Source of the DNA: CAUZEO01 sp963578625
Lineage (GTDB): Bacteria > Verrucomicrobiota > Kiritimatiellia > SLOV01
NCBI GenBank assembly: GCA_963578625.1
Contig: CAUZEO010000017.1
Span: forward strand, 1-33,829
Reading direction: 5' to 3'
Length of the DNA: 33,829 nucleotides
The stretch's first letter is position 1. The number at the start of each line of letters is the position of its first letter. The notes beneath the pieces were generated by a model. That model had not been told where the DNA came from. It worked only from the letters and a program-made list of their open reading frames with translations, and ran no database searches. Shown here in pieces: positions 1 to 8,592 of this stretch. The translations under genes were made by a program, and so were the position numbers.

Positions 1-1
1 A

Positions 2-811
2 ACTGGATTGGTGTTGTTGGTGGGTATCACGATGGGAATGTCGGCAGCGGTAGAAGCGCCGGCGGCACTTCTACTCGACACCTTCGATACCGCGAATTCC
101 GAGGACATCAACAGCGATCTGGCGGGACGGCAGTCGGGAAGCGCAGCGCCCAAGTCGTGGACGATTGATCGTCCGAACAGAAATGGTACGGGCAGCTTTA
201 CGCAGCTCAGAGGCGTTCATTCCGGTGAAGGTCTGGCCAACACGCTCTGGCTGCGCGCGGAAACTGCCGGTGCAAATTTTGGTCAGACGGTGGCGGGCAT
301 GGACCTTTCCTGGGTTCCCGGCAACAACTTTTCGGTCTCCTTCGACATGAAGAAGGGGATCAATGAAGACGCCGGCAACCACGTAGGGTTTGGCATGAGA
401 AGCGTGTCCGACACGGATCAGATCGTTCAGTGGGTCGACGATTCGGGTTTGCTCTTCAGCGCGCGAGATAACGGCGGCTATCTCTATCACGAAGTGGGCG
501 ATTCGGTTGTACAAGTCCCAGGTCCTCTCGGGAAAGACGGAAACGGCTTCTACAACGTGAGCTTTGACGTCGACCGCGCCGGCAATGTGATCAATAACCT
601 CACCATTGGGGGCTCAAACCTGGGCAGCCACAACCTGCCCTCGTTGGCCGGGCGAAGCGACAACATCTTCTTCCTGGTCTCCTTAACCGGTGGGGCGCCC
701 GAACACGCGGGAATCGACAACTTCATGATCGTTCCCGAGCCCTCCGCGGTAGTCCTGTTGGGGCTGGGCGGAGCGCTGCTGCTTTGCGCGCGCCGGGCGC
801 GTCGCGCGTAA
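2..811 (+). CDS. PEP-CTERM sorting-signal secreted protein (5' partial)
   Basis: The frame is open from the first bases of the window, so the true start probably lies upstream; an in-frame TTG at 8 is the first start-like codon. The N-terminus keeps the end of a signal peptide (hydrophobic VLLVGITMGMSAAVEA, likely cut after an A-x-A-type site). The body (about residues 25-240) is beta-rich and resembles a concanavalin/LamG-like sandwich, but I do not recognise a named family. The C-terminus is diagnostic: VPEPS, then a hydrophobic segment (VVLLGLGGALLL), then a basic tail (RRARRA). This is the PEP-CTERM layout recognised by exosortase and linked to exopolysaccharide-producing bacteria. No exosortase is in the window. 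A hairpin terminator follows the stop codon by 35 bp, so transcription probably ends here. Substrate and role are unknown; a surface or biofilm-matrix protein is the natural inference. Confidence 0.85.
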   Translation, partial: TGLVLLVGITMGMSAAVEAPAALLLDTFDTANSEDINSDLAGRQSGSAAPKSWTIDRPNRNGTGSFTQLRGVHSGEGLANTLWLRAETAGANFGQTVAGMDLSWVPGNNFSVSFDMKKGINEDAGNHVGFGMRSVSDTDQIVQWVDDSGLLFSARDNGGYLYHEVGDSVVQVPGPLGKDGNGFYNVSFDVDRAGNVINNLTIGGSNLGSHNLPSLAGRSDNIFFLVSLTGGAPEHAGIDNFMIVPEPSAVVLLGLGGALLLCARRARRA

Positions 812-846
812 GCGAGGGCTCAAAGCCGGAAAACATGCTTACGCTT

Positions 847-914
847 AGGACGCTCTGTCGGGTGGTCGACTTGACCGGATCGAGAACGACAACTCGACGG
901 AGCGTCCTTTTTTT
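847..914 (+). terminator. Rho-independent terminator after the PEP-CTERM gene
   Basis: A long-stemmed hairpin pairs 847-860 (AGGACGCTCTGTCG) with 895-908 (CGACGGAGCGTCCT), 13 of 14 Watson-Crick plus one G-T, and is followed at once by seven T residues (908-914). The loop holds a further small stem (GGTC 864-867 with GACC 873-876). It separates the PEP-CTERM gene from the prepilin-like gene. Confidence 0.85.
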
Positions 915-935
915 GTCGCGCGCGGTCGCAAAATA

Positions 936-1090
936 TGGAGTGCGCCGGCAGAGCGGAGCGGCGACGGCGCTTTGGTTTCCCGCGGAGCGGGCCGGCGCCC
1001 AAGGCGATTTCCGGGTTGCGCTCGGGCTCCGGGGCGCGCTCCGCGCGCGACCAAAGCGGTGTCGCCGCTCCGCTCTGCCACCGCACTCCA
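936..1090. repeat. Nested inverted-repeat element (REP-like), about 155 bp
   Basis: Two 40-base arms (936-975 and 1051-1090) are inverted copies of each other, matching at 36 of 40 positions. Each arm is also a hairpin: GCGCCG (942-947) pairs with CGGCGC (965-970) in the left arm; GCGGTG (1056-1061) pairs with CACCGC (1079-1084) in the right arm. The 17-base loops are identical complements. All four differences between the arms fall in these stems and are compensatory. The centre holds more hairpins (CCCGC/GCGGG at 979-991; a GCGCG/CGCGC stem near 1034-1048). From memory, similar GC-rich palindromic elements are common between genes in Verrucomicrobiota-like genomes; I could not verify this. 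No RAYT-type transposase is present. Confidence 0.8.
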
Positions 1091-1112
1091 AATTACGCAG
1101 AGAACATCGAAG

Positions 1113-1737
<625 letters not shown>

Positions 1738-1804
1738 GCTCGATACCATTCACATCGAGACATAATGATTCTGCTGTAAATGTTTCTGTCGCATCCGGAG
1801 TTTG

Positions 1805-4027
1805 ATGGTGGGTGGTACAAAGCGAAGAGATTTCCAGGTCATGGGCTACACGCTGAATGAGCCGGCGTTGTTGCGCCCGGAAACCGCGTTGGACGTCATC
1901 GACCTGCTGGCCCGTGAACAATACGACGCGGTCCGGGTGTTTCTGCGCCAGACGAACTTTTCGCACCGTTCCCCGCAGGTCATCGAAGTCGTGGCGGCGA
2001 TGGTGGAGCGGGCGCACCGGGCCGGCCTGCGCGTGGCGCTGGACTGCGAACCGCACTACCCCGTGGCGGCCCGGGACATGGGCCAGCAGTTTCCCGAGGC
2101 CATGGGGGAACGCCTGGTCCGCGTGGCGTGCCGCCCGGTGGACGGTCATTTTCGCCTTCATATTCCCGCGCCGATCACGCTTGCCCCTTCGCCCTTGTTC
2201 GGCGGGGTGGAGGCGGCGTTCGTCCGTCGTGGCGACGAGGTTCACCTGCTGGAGGAGTTCGCGTTCGACCTGCACAGCGTCGTGGAGGCCTACGATGATG
2301 GGTACACCGTCGCCGAAGTCGACATGCGAATGGATAAGCCCGGCCTGGGGAAACTCGTGTTTCACCTGGTGGGCCGGCTTCCGGGGGCCGCGCCGGACGA
2401 ACTCATCGTCTACGCGCACCTGACCGATCACGGACTGACCGATTTCTGGGCGGAGGGATTCCATCAATACTACGATGAGTTGCTGGAGTGCTACCGGGAC
2501 GTTCCGCTCGACGGCGTGGGCTGGGATGAGCCCGCGGTGCACGTCTTCTGGGATGTCTATGCTCATGGAAGGTCCTTCGCGAAAGTGTTCGAAAAGCGGA
2601 ACGGCTACGCGCTGCGCGAGCGTCTCTATCTCCTGGACGAGCCGGAAACGTCGCCCGAGGCGGTGGAGGTGCGGCTGGATTACTACCGGACACTGAACGA
2701 GGGACTCTACGAGGCCCAGCGCCACCTGGTGGAAAAGGCCCGCGAACTGTTCGGTCCGGATTTGCTCTTCGGCACCCATCACACCTGGATGGGGGAAGGC
2801 ACCGCCAACGATTACCGTGCCGGGGCAGTGGATTATTTCCGCCTGAATCAGAACATGGATGCCGGCTACACCGACAACTGCTGGTGGGACGACGGTTCGG
2901 TCTGCTACACGTACGTTCTCGCCTCCAGCCTGGGGCGCCTCACGCCCTCGGGCGCGGCGGAGTGCAACACCTGGCACTGGACACCGACGAATGCGCTGGT
3001 GGACTACTACAGCCGGTTCATGTCCCTCATGCGCATCAACTGGTTCAACATCTTCTGCGGCGACTGCACCGACATGGTCAAGTACCCGGATCACTACACC
3101 TGGGACAGGGCCAACGAATGCATGCGGCGGAATCGCCGCTTCCTCGAACTGCTGGGCGAGGCGCGACCCGTTGCGGACGTGGCGGTCTGGCACGGCTGGG
3201 AAGGCGTCATGGCCATCAATCGCGCCGAATGGGCAAGCGCCCACAAGGCGTTCCTCATCAATACGTCCGAGCAGTTCGTCCACCGCAACCTCGCCTTCGA
3301 TTTCGTGGATAGCGACCTCCTCGCCCGGGCCAAGGCGCGCGACGGCAAGTTGGAAACGGAATTGGGCAGCTATCGCGTACTCATCATGCCGTACGCCACA
3401 GCCATGCCGGACGCCGTCTGGCGCAGTTGCCTGAACTTCGCCGAGGCGGGTGGGCAGGTTGTCTTCGTCGGGCCGCCGCCGGCGCAAACGGTTGAGGGCG
3501 ACTCGTTGTCGGAAGAGTTTGCCCGCCGGCTCGGAATGTCTGCGTTGCCGCTCGACAAGTACTTGGCCTATGTCGAGTCGGTTTGCGCTCTGCCGGCAGA
3601 GCGTCCCGCCCACCTGGACATCGCCTATCCGCTGCAACCGGACGGCGGCCAGGCGCTGACTTCCACCGAGGGAGAAATCCACGGTGTCGCCGGTCCGGGT
3701 GAGAACCTGGTTTATCTGAGCGATCTGGACCCCCGCAATCGCCTGGTCGACCGGGTGGAATCCCAGGTCACGCCGCCCGTGATCTGCCACTCCGACAGCA
3801 TCCTCTGGCGGCTGTACCGCGACGGCGATCGGGACGTGTTGATGTTGATCGCCAGGCGCCACCGGCAGATGCGCGGACTGGTTCAGTTTGCCGGCGAAGA
3901 ACTGGACATCAGCCAAGGTGTCCTCGCCCTCGTCGAGTCGCGGGAAGGAAGCATCGAGGTTCACGGGGACGATGTGGAGTGGACCCTCCGCGGCATGGAA
4001 CCAAATGAAACCACTAATCCTCACTAA
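1805..4027 (+). CDS. Cytoplasmic TIM-barrel glycoside hydrolase-like protein (GH42/clan-A-like)
   Basis: A 740-residue protein with no signal peptide. The first ~450 residues read as a TIM barrel: repeated Y/F-rich strands, an acidic-loop motif DGVGWDEP around residue 240 and aromatic stretches such as NMDAGYTDNCWWDDGS and CNTWHWTP. A Rossmann-like segment follows (residues ~510-560: YRVLIMPYATAMPDAVW then GGQVVFVGPP), as in the trimerisation domain of GH42 beta-galactosidases, then a small beta domain. I infer a glycosidase of GH42-like fold; substrate unknown, and the DEP acid is only a candidate catalytic residue. The start is ATG 1805, with GGAG at 1797-1800 four bases upstream. The TTG at 1802 is less likely, and a second ATG at 1841 is possible. 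The stop codon TAA lies inside the left arm of the CACTAAT repeat. The opposite strand has a 771-codon ORF, a shadow of high GC. Confidence 0.7.
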   Translation: MVGGTKRRDFQVMGYTLNEPALLRPETALDVIDLLAREQYDAVRVFLRQTNFSHRSPQVIEVVAAMVERAHRAGLRVALDCEPHYPVAARDMGQQFPEAMGERLVRVACRPVDGHFRLHIPAPITLAPSPLFGGVEAAFVRRGDEVHLLEEFAFDLHSVVEAYDDGYTVAEVDMRMDKPGLGKLVFHLVGRLPGAAPDELIVYAHLTDHGLTDFWAEGFHQYYDELLECYRDVPLDGVGWDEPAVHVFWDVYAHGRSFAKVFEKRNGYALRERLYLLDEPETSPEAVEVRLDYYRTLNEGLYEAQRHLVEKARELFGPDLLFGTHHTWMGEGTANDYRAGAVDYFRLNQNMDAGYTDNCWWDDGSVCYTYVLASSLGRLTPSGAAECNTWHWTPTNALVDYYSRFMSLMRINWFNIFCGDCTDMVKYPDHYTWDRANECMRRNRRFLELLGEARPVADVAVWHGWEGVMAINRAEWASAHKAFLINTSEQFVHRNLAFDFVDSDLLARAKARDGKLETELGSYRVLIMPYATAMPDAVWRSCLNFAEAGGQVVFVGPPPAQTVEGDSLSEEFARRLGMSALPLDKYLAYVESVCALPAERPAHLDIAYPLQPDGGQALTSTEGEIHGVAGPGENLVYLSDLDPRNRLVDRVESQVTPPVICHSDSILWRLYRDGDRDVLMLIARRHRQMRGLVQFAGEELDISQGVLALVESREGSIEVHGDDVEWTLRGMEPNETTNPH

Positions 4028-4080
4028 TTTTCACTAATGGGTTTCAATCAAGAATTAGTGCTGATCAGTGAAAATTAGTG
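4012..4080. repeat. CACTAAT hairpin repeat between genes
   Basis: CACTAAT occurs at 4012, 4022 and 4032, spaced exactly 10 bp, and its complement ATTAGTG at 4054 and 4074. The segment 4022-4036 pairs with 4066-4080 at 14 of 15 positions, giving a hairpin with a 29-base loop. There is no T-run, so it is not a classical terminator. The left copies overlap the last codons and TAA stop (4025-4027) of the upstream gene. Similar TTAGTG-rich hairpins recur between genes in planctomycete-like metagenomic sequences as far as I recall; not verified. Confidence 0.75.
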
Positions 4081-4117
4081 GTTCGAATATCTTCTTGATA
4101 CATAGACACTAGCCGCG

Positions 4118-5797
4118 ATGAATCCGTTAGAGTCCAACACCATTTCGTTGACCATCGACCCGAGCCGGCCTGAACTCACGTTGTGGGACCGCCGGCACAA
4201 CCAGCGCTTGCTCATCGCCCCCGGCTTCGGGTTGTTCTGTCCGGTCGTGGACGGTACGCCGGTACGCCCCCGCCTCGTAGATACGATCTCGCAGCCCGAT
4301 GAAATCACCTTCCTCTTCGATGCCCCGCCCCTGGTGGATTCCCAGGTTCACGTGAAGCGCGCAGACGATCACCTGGAAATCTTTTCCCGCTTTGGTGTGG
4401 CCGCCGACTGTGAACTGAACCGATTGGAGCTTTTCCCCAGTGGGACCGCGCTCACGTTCTATGACCTGATAAATTTCCGCAACCGGCACCATACGCCGAA
4501 CACCTGGCCGGAGCTGAACCTGGGCGGAGAGGGATTCGAGACCGACACCTGGTCGGGAGATTGGCAATTTGTTCCGCACCCTAGCTTGTTCATCTTGCGG
4601 AAGGGCGACTTCCAGATGTTTTTCGGTGCGCTGGATCTGCCCACGTCCTTCGGGATGTTTTTGAATGTGGAAGAAAACCGCGTGGCCCACTGGTACCTGG
4701 ACTACGGACCGGAAGGGTTTGGACAGCCGCTGAAAAGCGGAGAGACGTTCACCTCGCCGCGCTTCTGCCTGTTTGTAGACCATGACAAGACCGTCTATGA
4801 AACCCTCGACCGCTACTCCGATCTGTTGATCCGGGAAGGTCTGATTCCCGATCCTCGCGACAAGGCACGCCATGCCTGGCACACCGAACCTTCCTATGCC
4901 ACGTGGATCGACCAGGGGTACAAGGCCGCATTGAACCCGGATGTCGATGCGTTCTCCCAACTGGATGAAGGAATGGCTCGCGAGGCGCTGTCCGTGATCC
5001 GGCGCGAACGTCTGCCGTTTCGCCTTTTCTACCTCGATGACGCCTGGCAGGTCACCCGCGGCCAATGGGAGCCGCATCCCCAACGCTTCCCCGACCTGCG
5101 GAAACTGGTGGATGAGATTCATGCACAAGGTATGAAGGTGATCGTCTGGTGGAACTGGGCGGAGTTGTATGACGATGCGGAGGTCGATCCCGCGCAGCTG
5201 ATCGGCGGGGGCAAGCGGAACCGTCACGGGATGCGGATGCGGGACTACTCCCATCCCGCCACGCAGGAGTACCTCGACGCGCTCTTCCACAAGCTCTTTT
5301 CTCCCGATCCGGGCTGCTACGATCTCGACGGAGTCAAGTCAGACTACCAGGCCGACAAAGTGCACCCGGATATGCCGGTGCATGACCCGAACTGGCGGGG
5401 GGAGGAAAACTACTTCTTCCACGTGTACAAACTGTTTTATGGGCTCATGCGCCGGTACAAGCCGGATGCCTGTCACGTGGGCTGCGCCGGCCATCCCTTC
5501 CTGGCCGAGTTCATCGACATCAATCGCACCTACGATGTTGCCACATCCAACCCGGAGGAACACCTGAACCGCGCCCTGATGCTGCGGCACACGACGCCCG
5601 GTTGCCCCGTCGCGTTTGACTTTCACAATTTCCTCGAAAACCTGGATGCATACTTCCGCACCGCGCGCGACAACGGGTGCGCCGTTCAAATCGGAAATAT
5701 CCTCGGCACGCGACAGGATTGTGCCGCGTCATGGGAGGCCGCGGATGAGGCGTTTTACGAAATGCTGCGGAGGGAATTGGCGAGGGCGATTCCGTAA
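4118..5797 (+). CDS. Alpha-galactosidase-like glycoside hydrolase (clan D, GH36/GH27-like)
   Basis: A 559-residue protein without a signal peptide. The first ~240 residues form a beta-sandwich (N-terminal supersandwich of GH36-type enzymes); the rest is a (beta/alpha)8 barrel. Barrel landmarks are LFYLDDAWQ near residue 305, GMKVIVWWNWAELY near 345, and YDLDGVKSDYQ, where D409 after VKS is at the position of the clan-D nucleophile. The last part (HTTPGCPVAFDFHNF) would carry the acid/base side. The protein is shorter than typical bacterial GH36 (about 700 residues) and lacks a clear C-terminal beta domain. Expected reaction: release of a terminal alpha-linked sugar, galactose by family resemblance, in the cytoplasm. 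No Shine-Dalgarno is visible before ATG 4118. It is co-directional with the upstream glycosidase-like gene across the CACTAAT hairpin and convergent with the sulfatase (26 bp between stops). Confidence 0.75.
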   Translation: MNPLESNTISLTIDPSRPELTLWDRRHNQRLLIAPGFGLFCPVVDGTPVRPRLVDTISQPDEITFLFDAPPLVDSQVHVKRADDHLEIFSRFGVAADCELNRLELFPSGTALTFYDLINFRNRHHTPNTWPELNLGGEGFETDTWSGDWQFVPHPSLFILRKGDFQMFFGALDLPTSFGMFLNVEENRVAHWYLDYGPEGFGQPLKSGETFTSPRFCLFVDHDKTVYETLDRYSDLLIREGLIPDPRDKARHAWHTEPSYATWIDQGYKAALNPDVDAFSQLDEGMAREALSVIRRERLPFRLFYLDDAWQVTRGQWEPHPQRFPDLRKLVDEIHAQGMKVIVWWNWAELYDDAEVDPAQLIGGGKRNRHGMRMRDYSHPATQEYLDALFHKLFSPDPGCYDLDGVKSDYQADKVHPDMPVHDPNWRGEENYFFHVYKLFYGLMRRYKPDACHVGCAGHPFLAEFIDINRTYDVATSNPEEHLNRALMLRHTTPGCPVAFDFHNFLENLDAYFRTARDNGCAVQIGNILGTRQDCAASWEAADEAFYEMLRRELARAIP

Positions 5798-5823
5798 CAT
5801 GGACCCCTTCGCCCCGATCGGCT

Positions 5824-7473
5824 TTATCCAGATCTCAACTGCCTGCCAAGCAGCGCTTCCAGTTCGGCAATAGATCCCGGCCCGCGTTTGCTTTCCCAGT
5901 ACTCGAGATCCAATTCAGCGACATCCAATTCCGGTTCGTCCTTGATGGCTTCGTACACGCTGCGGGCCTCGGACCAGAGCGCCGCTTTCTCATCGTCCGG
6001 CAGGTTGTCGATAAATTCTTCATATTGCGAGTTGCGGTCCGGCGGGATTGGAGACGGTTTCGTTACGACAAAGTCGCCGTCCTGGATCCGGGAATCGACA
6101 CTCTGTTCACGGGTCCAGGCCAGCAACCTCGCATGCAGCTTCCGGGCCGTCTCCTGGTGGCCGGGTTGCGGATCGAGTAGCAGGTTATGCAGCTCGTGTG
6201 GATCCTTCTCCAGATCGAAGAGCTGTCGCAGGCCGTCAAAGTGGTAGAAGGCGTACTTCCATTTTCTCGTCCGAATGCAGACAAATCCGCCTTCAGGCCC
6301 GTTGCTGTTCTCAGAAAACACGGCTTCGCGGCGGCGGATCTCACGGCGGTCATCCAGCAAGCTTTCACCCGCAAGGATGTTGCCGGCGGGCGGCTCCACG
6401 CCGGTGAATGCATATACGGTCGGGGCGACATCCAGTAGGGTCACAAAATCATCCGATAGCTCTCCCGCGTTCTGCATGCCGGGACCTGCCGCGATGAGGG
6501 GCACCCGGATCGACGGGTCGTAGGCCAACACTTTCCCTATCGTCAAATGATCGAACAGCATCTCCCCGTGGTCGGACGTGAACAGGATCAGCGTCTCATC
6601 CAGTATGCCGTGGCGCTCGAGCGCGTCGAGCAAGCGCCCGACTTGTGCGTCGATGTAACTTATACTGGCGTAATAGAGGGCGATGACACGTCGCATTCTT
6701 GCCGTATTCGGCGACGAGCCTTCATCGGCAATATCCGAGGCGCGACGCATCAGCCGGGCCTCCCAGGGCAGGTGCGGTTGTTCCTCGTCGGTCCAGCGCG
6801 GTAGCGGCATGAGTTCACTGTCGTAACGATTCGCCCACTCGAGCGGCACGTGCACGGGCCAGTGCGGTTGTACCCAGGACACAAAACAGAAGAACGGCTG
6901 ACGGTGAAATTCGTCGATGAATTCGAGGGCGCGGTCGGCTACCCATTTCGTTTCGTGGTGCTCCTCCGGAATCGGGGAGATCTGGGGTTGGTTGTAGAGC
7001 AGGCCGCGAACGCCGCAAGGATAGCGTACGTGCCCCAGGCCCTGCTCCTTGAGATAGGTGAAATAGTCGTTCTCCGCGCGAACCTCGCGTCCCCGGGACT
7101 GGACCTCTTCGTGCAGGGCGAAGAATTGAAACCCGTGACTGTCCCGCGTGGGCTCGAAATGCATCTTGCCAAAACCGCCGGTTCGATATCCGGCCTGTGC
7201 CAGCGTACTCTGGAGGGAACGTGCGTTCGGGCGCCACTGCAGCTTATCCGCGAAGGTTTCGTGGTCCATCCCCCGGGTGCCCACGCCGGTCAGCAGGCGG
7301 GATCGGGCGGGTCCGCAAATGGGAACAGGGGTGTAGGCGTGCCGGAAACCGACGCCCGACCTGCACAGCCGGTCCAGGTTCGGTGTGCGGATCACCGGAT
7401 TCGCCGAAACGGCGGCGATGGTGTCCCAGCGCTGCTGGTCGGTCATCAGTAGCAAAACGCTTCGATTCGGCAT
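5824..7473 (-). CDS. Sulfatase (Cys-type, formylglycine-dependent)
   Basis: A 549-residue sulfatase of the alkaline-phosphatase superfamily. The N-terminus MPNRSVLLLMTDQQRWDT carries the first metal-binding aspartate (D12). PICGPARSRLLTG contains the C-x-P-x-R signature: C53 is the residue converted to formylglycine, and R57 stabilises it. FTSDHGEML (about residue 300) supplies further metal ligands. No signal peptide is seen, so it may act in the cytoplasm on imported oligosaccharides, unless the start is longer: the frame is open to 7638, but those 55 residues look like antisense noise. ATG 7473 was chosen because it lies one base after the stop of the upstream gene (7475-7477), showing operon structure. 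Maturation needs a formylglycine-generating enzyme or anaerobic sulfatase-maturase, absent from the window. The substrate is probably a sulfated sugar, by context only. Confidence 0.92.
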   Translation of the reverse strand: MPNRSVLLLMTDQQRWDTIAAVSANPVIRTPNLDRLCRSGVGFRHAYTPVPICGPARSRLLTGVGTRGMDHETFADKLQWRPNARSLQSTLAQAGYRTGGFGKMHFEPTRDSHGFQFFALHEEVQSRGREVRAENDYFTYLKEQGLGHVRYPCGVRGLLYNQPQISPIPEEHHETKWVADRALEFIDEFHRQPFFCFVSWVQPHWPVHVPLEWANRYDSELMPLPRWTDEEQPHLPWEARLMRRASDIADEGSSPNTARMRRVIALYYASISYIDAQVGRLLDALERHGILDETLILFTSDHGEMLFDHLTIGKVLAYDPSIRVPLIAAGPGMQNAGELSDDFVTLLDVAPTVYAFTGVEPPAGNILAGESLLDDRREIRRREAVFSENSNGPEGGFVCIRTRKWKYAFYHFDGLRQLFDLEKDPHELHNLLLDPQPGHQETARKLHARLLAWTREQSVDSRIQDGDFVVTKPSPIPPDRNSQYEEFIDNLPDDEKAALWSEARSVYEAIKDEPELDVAELDLEYWESKRGPGSIAELEALLGRQLRSG

Positions 7474-7474
7474 G

Positions 7475-8482
7475 TCAGAGCAGGTGTCGGGTGATCGTTT
7501 CGTCCAACACCTCACGCAACATCTCCACCGGCCCGGTGTACGCCCGCAATTCGCCGTGATCGGTGAGCTCTTCCCGCTCGCCGGGCTCGAGCGCAGGGGT
7601 GTGGTATTCCAGCTCCCCGAATCCGCCCAAACTGCCATCGTCGACGTAGACCTGCTGCACCTGGCCGGTATCGGTCAGGTCGTGACCGGGCACGTCGGAA
7701 TAGAGCGAGGCGTCATGCACGCTGAATCGGTAGACGAGCAATGTCGGCGCCGGTCCGCTTTCGGACAGGTAGGCCATGCATCCACGGCAATCAGGAGCGC
7801 GGAGGCTGATCTTCGAACTGACATTCGTCTCGACCCGCCACCGGATCCGGTCGTCTGCATATTGAAAGCCGGGTTCTCCGAACATCGTCACGGGATCGGG
7901 GTCGCGGTTCACGGGCACCACGATCTCCCCGCCGCCGGGAACCTGGACCAGGTTCCAAAGCGCAGGCCGCACGCCGTCCGGTAGCGGACCCGCTGCCGAA
8001 AGGACCGAGTCGATTGCGATCCCGGCACCATGCACCCCGGCCGGCGCCTCGGCGTCGATCAGCGAGAATGTCCGACGCAGATGCAGGGGGACATCGACTC
8101 CGTGCCGGTAAAAGTGGGGAGTCATTGCGCATTCCAGAGTTACGGAGCCGTCGTCCGATGCCGTCACCCGGTACGCCCCTGGATCCACCTGCCGCGGTAC
8201 CTCGTAAGTCTCCCAGAACCCGTCCAAATCGGAAACATGTGTCTCCGTCTCCGGCGAGATCCAGCCCCGCAACCCGCCGGTGTTCACCCACCCGGGTTCC
8301 CCGATCAACGCCGATGCGGTATCTGCCTGGTCCAGCGCGTCGCTGCGCCACAGGGTATTGACCCCCGGCGCCGGATAAAGCCCCAGGACCCGGCACCCGA
8401 ACGGCAAAACCAGCGCCTGGTTTCCCAGGACCACCGGCTCCTTCCCGGCCGAGCGGAGTACGCCTGACAATTCCTCGATCAT
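7475..8482 (-). CDS. Galactose-mutarotase-like beta-sandwich protein (DUF6786/DUF4380-like, tentative)
   Basis: A 335-residue, beta-rich, presumably cytoplasmic protein. It opens with LGNQALVLPFGCRVLGLYP, then NTLWRSDAL and NTGGLRGWISPETE, the pattern of aldose-1-epimerase-like sandwich proteins in which a conserved G-G-x-R-x-W-x-x-P loop follows the first sheet. PALWNLVQVPGGGEIVVPV in the middle and YHTPALEPGE near the end (about residues 300-310) are also typical. I infer a mutarotase-fold protein that binds or epimerises a sugar; catalysis is not proven, because I cannot assign the usual His/Glu pair. It is the first gene of a two-gene operon with the sulfatase (stop and next ATG separated by one base). 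The start ATG 8482 has no strong Shine-Dalgarno. It is divergent from the GH42-like gene across 8483-8589. Confidence 0.6.
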   Translation of the reverse strand: MIEELSGVLRSAGKEPVVLGNQALVLPFGCRVLGLYPAPGVNTLWRSDALDQADTASALIGEPGWVNTGGLRGWISPETETHVSDLDGFWETYEVPRQVDPGAYRVTASDDGSVTLECAMTPHFYRHGVDVPLHLRRTFSLIDAEAPAGVHGAGIAIDSVLSAAGPLPDGVRPALWNLVQVPGGGEIVVPVNRDPDPVTMFGEPGFQYADDRIRWRVETNVSSKISLRAPDCRGCMAYLSESGPAPTLLVYRFSVHDASLYSDVPGHDLTDTGQVQQVYVDDGSLGGFGELEYHTPALEPGEREELTDHGELRAYTGPVEMLREVLDETITRHLL

Positions 8483-8575
8483 TTCGTTGCCAGGGTAGTA
8501 GCGCCGCCGGAAAAAGTCAGTACGTATCAGGTCTGAGAATCAGCCGGCTTTCGTAAACTGTTCGCATTTCTCTAC

Positions 8576-8592
8576 GGAGGAAGGATAGCATG
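8576..8592 (+). promoter_or_regulatory. Ribosome binding site that points to ATG 8590, not to the long ORF
   Basis: GGAGG (8576-8580) and AAGGA (8581-8585) lie just before ATG 8590. That ATG opens a basic peptide beginning MWEAMMRMSANLKRIF and ends at TGA 8638. The long GH42-like frame overlaps it and could start only at GTG 8592, with an acidic N-terminus. Confidence 0.6.

Noticed and set aside
4127..5290. 387-codon minus-strand ORF opposite the alpha-galactosidase-like gene
   Set aside because: Antisense shadow of a gene with clear clan-D motifs; low-order composition and no recognisable fold.
7474..7638. 55-residue N-terminal extension of the sulfatase
   Set aside because: It overlaps the mutarotase-like gene in another frame and has no signal-peptide character; the start one base after that gene's stop fits sulfatase family length.
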